From contig JAZNZF010000052.1 of assembly GCA_045594795.1 (NCBI GenBank), positions 1 through 15,683 on the forward strand: a stretch of 15,683 nt of DNA, in the 5' to 3' direction. Shown here one piece after another: positions 13,932 through 15,683 of this stretch. The position numbers and the translations under genes were made by a program. A model generated the notes under the pieces. The model did no database searches. It saw only the letters and a program-made list of their open reading frames with translations, and was not told the DNA's origin. Numbering within the stretch: position 1 is the first letter of the stretch; each line of letters starts with the position of its first letter. This stretch comes from UMGS1532 sp045594795. GTDB taxonomy: Bacteria; Bacillota; Clostridia; Oscillospirales; Acutalibacteraceae.

Positions 13932-14774
13932 ATGAAAAAAAGAATTATTACCAATCAAACAATAAACTCGTTCAAGAATCATTTAATCGAGAATGAAAAA
14001 GCAACCGCTACTATTGAAAAGTATATGCGAGATATACACCTATTTGTCGAATATGCTACAGACAAGCCCTTGGATAAGTCTCTTATATTGGAATACAAGA
14101 CATCCTTGGAACAAACCTACGCTATTAGAAGTGCAAACTCTATGTTGGCGGCTCTCAATTCCTTTTTCCGATTTCTCGGCTGGCACGATCTTTGTGTAAA
14201 GCAATTTAAGGTGCAAAAAGAAACGTACTGTTCCGAAGAAAAGGAACTTACCAAAGCGGAATATACGGCTCTTGTAAGAACAGCTGAGCGAAAGAAAAAC
14301 GAACGGCTTTCCCTCGTCGTTCAAACGATTTGCGGGACGGGCATTCGTGTCAGTGAATTGCAGAGTATTACGGTGGAGGCTGTACGTAAAGGAGAAGCCA
14401 TTGTATCCTGCAAGGGAAAAACAAGAAAGATATTTATTGTCAGTGCCCTGCGAAAAAAACTGCTTCGATATGCTACAGAACAGAAAATAAACTCCGGAAT
14501 AATTTTCGTGACCAAAAGCGGTAAACCGCTTGACCGTAGTAATATTTGGAGAGAAATGAAGAGTTTGTGTGAACAGGCCGGTGTTTCTCCTGGGAAGGTA
14601 TTTCCGCATAACCTAAGACACCTGTTTGCGAGAACTTTCTATGGTATCGAAAAGGATATTGCAAAATTAGCTGACATTCTCGGTCACTCCAACATTAATA
14701 CCACTCGCATTTATATCATTACAACAGGTGCAGAGCATCAGCGCCGTATGGAAAATATGCGACTCATTATATAA
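13932..14774 (+). CDS. Tyrosine recombinase/integrase, stand-alone type
   Basis: The 280-residue protein has an N-terminal SAM-like core-binding domain (about 8-88: INSFKNHLIENEKATATIEK onward) and a C-terminal catalytic domain. All catalytic positions are present: R139 in GTGIRVSEL, K163 in CKGKTRKI, H226 and R229 in HNLRHLFA, H252 in LGHSNINTTRIY and the nucleophile Y261. It lacks the extra N-terminal arm-binding domain of large ICE or phage integrases. That fits XerC/XerD-, resolvase- or invertase-like enzymes acting on simple sites. ATG 13932 follows GGAGG (13920-13924). Directly downstream lie three copies of a dyad repeat that are good candidates for its recombination sites. Island integration is the alternative job. 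Confidence 0.93.
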   Translation: MKKRIITNQTINSFKNHLIENEKATATIEKYMRDIHLFVEYATDKPLDKSLILEYKTSLEQTYAIRSANSMLAALNSFFRFLGWHDLCVKQFKVQKETYCSEEKELTKAEYTALVRTAERKKNERLSLVVQTICGTGIRVSELQSITVEAVRKGEAIVSCKGKTRKIFIVSALRKKLLRYATEQKINSGIIFVTKSGKPLDRSNIWREMKSLCEQAGVSPGKVFPHNLRHLFARTFYGIEKDIAKLADILGHSNINTTRIYIITTGAEHQRRMENMRLII

Positions 14775-14806
14775 AAAGAAAAACCGCTACATTTCAGCAG
14801 CGGTTT
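14770..14806 (-). terminator. Leftward-facing terminator at the 3' end of the recombinase gene
   Basis: AAACCGCT (14781-14788) and AGCGGTTT (14799-14806) form an 8-bp stem. The U-tract (TTCTTTTTAT) follows only on the minus strand; on + the stem runs into GAATATC. It therefore stops transcription arriving from the right, shielding the recombinase from antisense reading. Confidence 0.7.
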
Positions 14807-14812
14807 GAATAT

Positions 14813-14834
14813 CACATAATGGTTATTATGTTGT
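14813..14834 (-). repeat. Dyad repeat, copy 1 (inverted)
   Basis: Its 22 bases are the exact reverse complement of 15073-15094. The core is ACATAAT-GGTT-ATTATGT, an internal dyad with an asymmetric spacer that gives it direction. It lies 38 bases after the recombinase stop, and is probably a recombination site. Confidence 0.8.
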
Positions 14835-14907
14835 ATTAAACAATAAGAATAGACAGTATACCTTCATTAAATGCTTAAAGGCAGCTAAAAATAGGTACAA
14901 CAAATCA

Positions 14908-14944
14908 GACCTTTTGAAAACAATAACCAAAAGGTCGTATTTTT
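14908..14944 (+). terminator. Intrinsic terminator inside the candidate invertible segment
   Basis: GACCTTTTG (14908-14916) and CAAAAGGTC (14928-14936) form a perfect 9-bp stem with an 11-base loop, followed by GTATTTTT. In the present orientation it stops rightward transcription from the recombinase before it reaches the next promoter. Confidence 0.8.
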
Positions 14945-14997
14945 CACGCCCAAAATCCGTTAATTTTATGTAAATCTCAATTTTTTTGAAAAACCGC

Positions 14998-15026
14998 TTG
15001 TTTTTTCATATGTATTATGTTATAAT
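14998..15026 (+). promoter_or_regulatory. Promoter inside the candidate invertible segment
   Basis: TTGTTT (14998-15003), a 17-base spacer and TATAAT (15021-15026). It points right, across repeat copy 2, with a predicted start near 15033. It is the strongest promoter-like sequence in the 580-base gap. Confidence 0.75.
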
Positions 15027-15072
15027 ACTTCGTACTTAAAAAGTAACGAGATATGCTTGTTCGGCTTTATGA

Positions 15073-15094
15073 ACAACATAATAACCATTATGTG
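15073..15094 (+). repeat. Dyad repeat, copy 2
   Basis: Twenty-two bases, exact reverse complement of copy 1, with core ACATAAT-AACC-ATTATGT. Immediately downstream of the promoter and 4 bases before the terminator stem. Confidence 0.8.
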
Positions 15095-15097
15095 TTG

Positions 15098-15123
15098 CCG
15101 ATGTTTTTTAACATCGGTTTTTT
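15098..15123 (+). terminator. Intrinsic terminator between repeat copies 2 and 3
   Basis: CCGATGTT (15098-15105), loop TTTT, AACATCGG (15110-15117), then TTTTTT. A textbook terminator, placed so that it blocks the promoter at 14998 from reaching the downstream gene. Confidence 0.9.
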
Positions 15124-15138
15124 AGCCCCACAAGCCGT

Positions 15139-15159
15139 AACATAATAACCATTATGTTG
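15139..15159 (+). repeat. Dyad repeat, copy 3 (direct to copy 2)
   Basis: AACATAATAACCATTATGTT plus G, a perfect 8-bp dyad with spacer AACC, in the same orientation as copy 2 and 66 bases from it. A TATAAT lies at 15171-15176, so this dyad also covers the -35 zone of a possible weak promoter. Confidence 0.75.
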
Positions 15160-15216
15160 CCCACAGTCGTTATAATTTAAGCAAACACATAATCTTAATA
15201 GAGTGAGTTTAGTACC

Positions 15217-15233
15217 TCTGCATAATATGCAGA
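15217..15233. promoter_or_regulatory. Palindrome in the leader of the KTR-type gene
   Basis: TCTGCATA, one base, TATGCAGA: a perfect 8-bp inverted repeat, about 120 bases before the next start codon. It could be an operator or part of an RNA leader fold ahead of the terminator at 15259. Confidence 0.4.
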
Positions 15234-15258
15234 ACCAACCCCAGCGCCTGAGCCTAAG

Positions 15259-15311
15259 AGCCTGTGCCATTTATTCGTTGTATACGATTATGGTACAGGC
15301 TTTTCTTTTTT
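15259..15311 (+). terminator. Leader terminator/attenuator upstream of the KTR-type gene
   Basis: AGCCTGTGCCAT (15259-15270) pairs with ATGGTACAGGCT (15290-15301), one G-U pair, with a smaller inner pairing TCGT/ACGA, followed by TTTTCTTTTTT. It lies 44 bases before the start codon, so it either ends an upstream RNA or attenuates the gene. Confidence 0.75.
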
Positions 15312-15354
15312 GAGGTTATTTGACGCGACCGAGCACAAAACGAGGTGATCCCAT

Positions 15355-15549
15355 TTGCAAAACACATTACAGCACAAACCAATAGACAACGATATAAAAG
15401 CAGAACGGCGACGATTTTTGTGCCCTTTATGCGGTAAGCACACGGTACTATGGTTGCTGCCTAACACAGAGATTAAGAATCTGCCGATTAAATGCAAACG
15501 ATGCGGTAAAGAAAGCATCGTGAACGTCGAACCACTTACCAAACCTTAA
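15355..15549 (+). CDS. Cysteine-rich KTR-type small zinc protein
   Basis: The 64-residue protein has two CxxC knuckles, FLCPLCGK (22-29) and IKCKRCGKE (45-53), separated by a hydrophobic strand with LWLLPNTEIKNLPI. The spacing and the ...NTE-x-KNLPI-x-C... pattern match what I recall of the cysteine-rich KTR family (Cys_rich_KTR), small presumed zinc-ribbon proteins frequently carried on Tn916-like and other clostridial conjugative elements, often beside resistance genes. Function is unknown. The start is TTG at 15355, supported by the strong Shine-Dalgarno GAGGTGA (15342-15348) six bases upstream; no in-frame ATG or GTG precedes the first cysteine pair. It suggests the accessory region belongs to an integrative element continuing to the right. 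Confidence 0.75.
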   Translation: MQNTLQHKPIDNDIKAERRRFLCPLCGKHTVLWLLPNTEIKNLPIKCKRCGKESIVNVEPLTKP

Positions 15550-15629
15550 AAATTATGTATCAGGCGACAATCTTAACGTAATTTTATAGATACTCACTCC
15601 CCTCGCAAAAGACTATGTGTAACTAAAAC

Positions 15630-15656
15630 ACAAACGCTGGGCGTTTGTAATTTTTT
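15630..15656 (+). terminator. Intrinsic terminator downstream of the KTR-type gene
   Basis: ACAAACGC (15630-15637), loop TGG, GCGTTTGT (15641-15648), then AATTTTTT. It follows the gene by 80 bases and ends its transcription unit. I see no gene in 15550-15683. Confidence 0.85.
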
Positions 15657-15683
15657 GCTGAAATTTGTAGTAAACACTTACAA

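Larger units (their letters stand above)
14835..15072. other. Candidate invertible segment carrying a promoter
   Basis: This 238-bp AT-rich segment is bounded by the perfect 22-bp inverted pair and has no coding frame worth calling. It holds an intrinsic terminator (14908-14944) and, to its right, an outward promoter (14998-15026). Inversion would turn the promoter towards the recombinase and its leftward terminator. Inversion itself is inferred from the layout. Confidence 0.6.
15033..15123 (+). ncRNA. Predicted structured RNA of about 90 nt
   Basis: Between the promoter and the first terminator the transcript would fold into four consecutive hairpins: TACTT/AAGTA (15033-15045), TTGTTC/GAACAA (15057-15076), the repeat dyad (about 15077-15093) and the terminator stem (15098-15117). 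No convincing ribosome binding site plus frame is present. It may be a small RNA or only the attenuated leader of a longer transcript; expression is unproven. Confidence 0.4.

Noticed and set aside
14813..15159. CRISPR array
   Set aside because: Only three repeats, one inverted, with unequal spacers of 238 and 44 bases, and each repeat is itself a near-perfect dyad; no cas gene.
15088..15270. Minus-strand open frame of 60 codons across repeats 2 and 3
   Set aside because: It runs through the dyad repeats and both terminators, has no clear ribosome binding site and has no recognisable domain.
15195..15287. Another minus-strand frame ending GSGAGVGSAYYAEVLNSLY
   Set aside because: The peptide looks protein-like and could be the tail of a lost gene, but it is short, opens at a stop, has no start and I recognise no family.

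Overview
The window reads as chromosomal DNA of an AT-rich, low-GC Firmicute, most likely an anaerobic gut-type member of Clostridia (Oscillospiraceae/Ruminococcaceae-like). The evidence is gene order and family membership: a division and cell-wall cluster with murA and ftsQ ahead of ftsZ, a DnaD/DnaI-type helicase-loading pair, queA-tgt-yajC, a DUF3792 (TIGR04086-type) membrane protein, and AGGAGG-type ribosome binding sites before most genes. The genus cannot be fixed from the sequence alone.

Positions 1-6064 (+) carry the peptidoglycan/division cluster: mraY (3' end only), ftsW, murG, murA, ftsQ/divIB and ftsZ. MraY and MurG make lipid I and lipid II, FtsW polymerises lipid II at the septum, MurA starts the precursor pathway, FtsQ bridges the divisome and FtsZ forms the ring. 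murD, usually found between mraY and ftsW, is absent there. ftsZ has its own promoter region and ends in a strong terminator, facing a second terminator that serves the opposite strand.

Positions 6150-8826 (-) form a tight operon dapB-dnaD-dnaI, transcribed from a near-consensus promoter at 8886-8914 whose -35 box lies inside a perfect 9-bp dyad. Divergently, queA and tgt (queuosine tRNA modification) run on +, separated by a small palindromic REP/MITE-like block. yajC has its own promoter and is followed by a DUF3792 membrane protein and the first 45 or so codons of a cwlD-type amidase gene.

That amidase breaks off right after its zinc-site motif DAGHGG (about 12307). From there to the end the DNA is accessory: a MITE-like imperfect palindrome (about 12316-12504), an orphan HipA-like kinase with its own promoter and terminator, a decayed SLOG/DUF2493-like gene end, a complete tyrosine recombinase, and a 580-bp non-coding switch-like region. 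A small cysteine-rich KTR-type zinc protein, of a family common on integrative conjugative elements, follows.

The most interesting part is 14775-15160. Just downstream of the recombinase, a 22-bp sequence occurs as a perfect inverted pair (14813-14834 and 15073-15094) flanking a 238-bp segment. That segment holds a TTGTTT-N17-TATAAT promoter pointing right. A third, directly oriented copy lies at 15139-15159, and an intrinsic terminator sits exactly between copies two and three. This is the layout expected of an invertible promoter (inverton), with a possible second terminator-deletion mode, next to its likely recombinase. The switch itself is inference; the repeats, promoter and terminators are seen directly.
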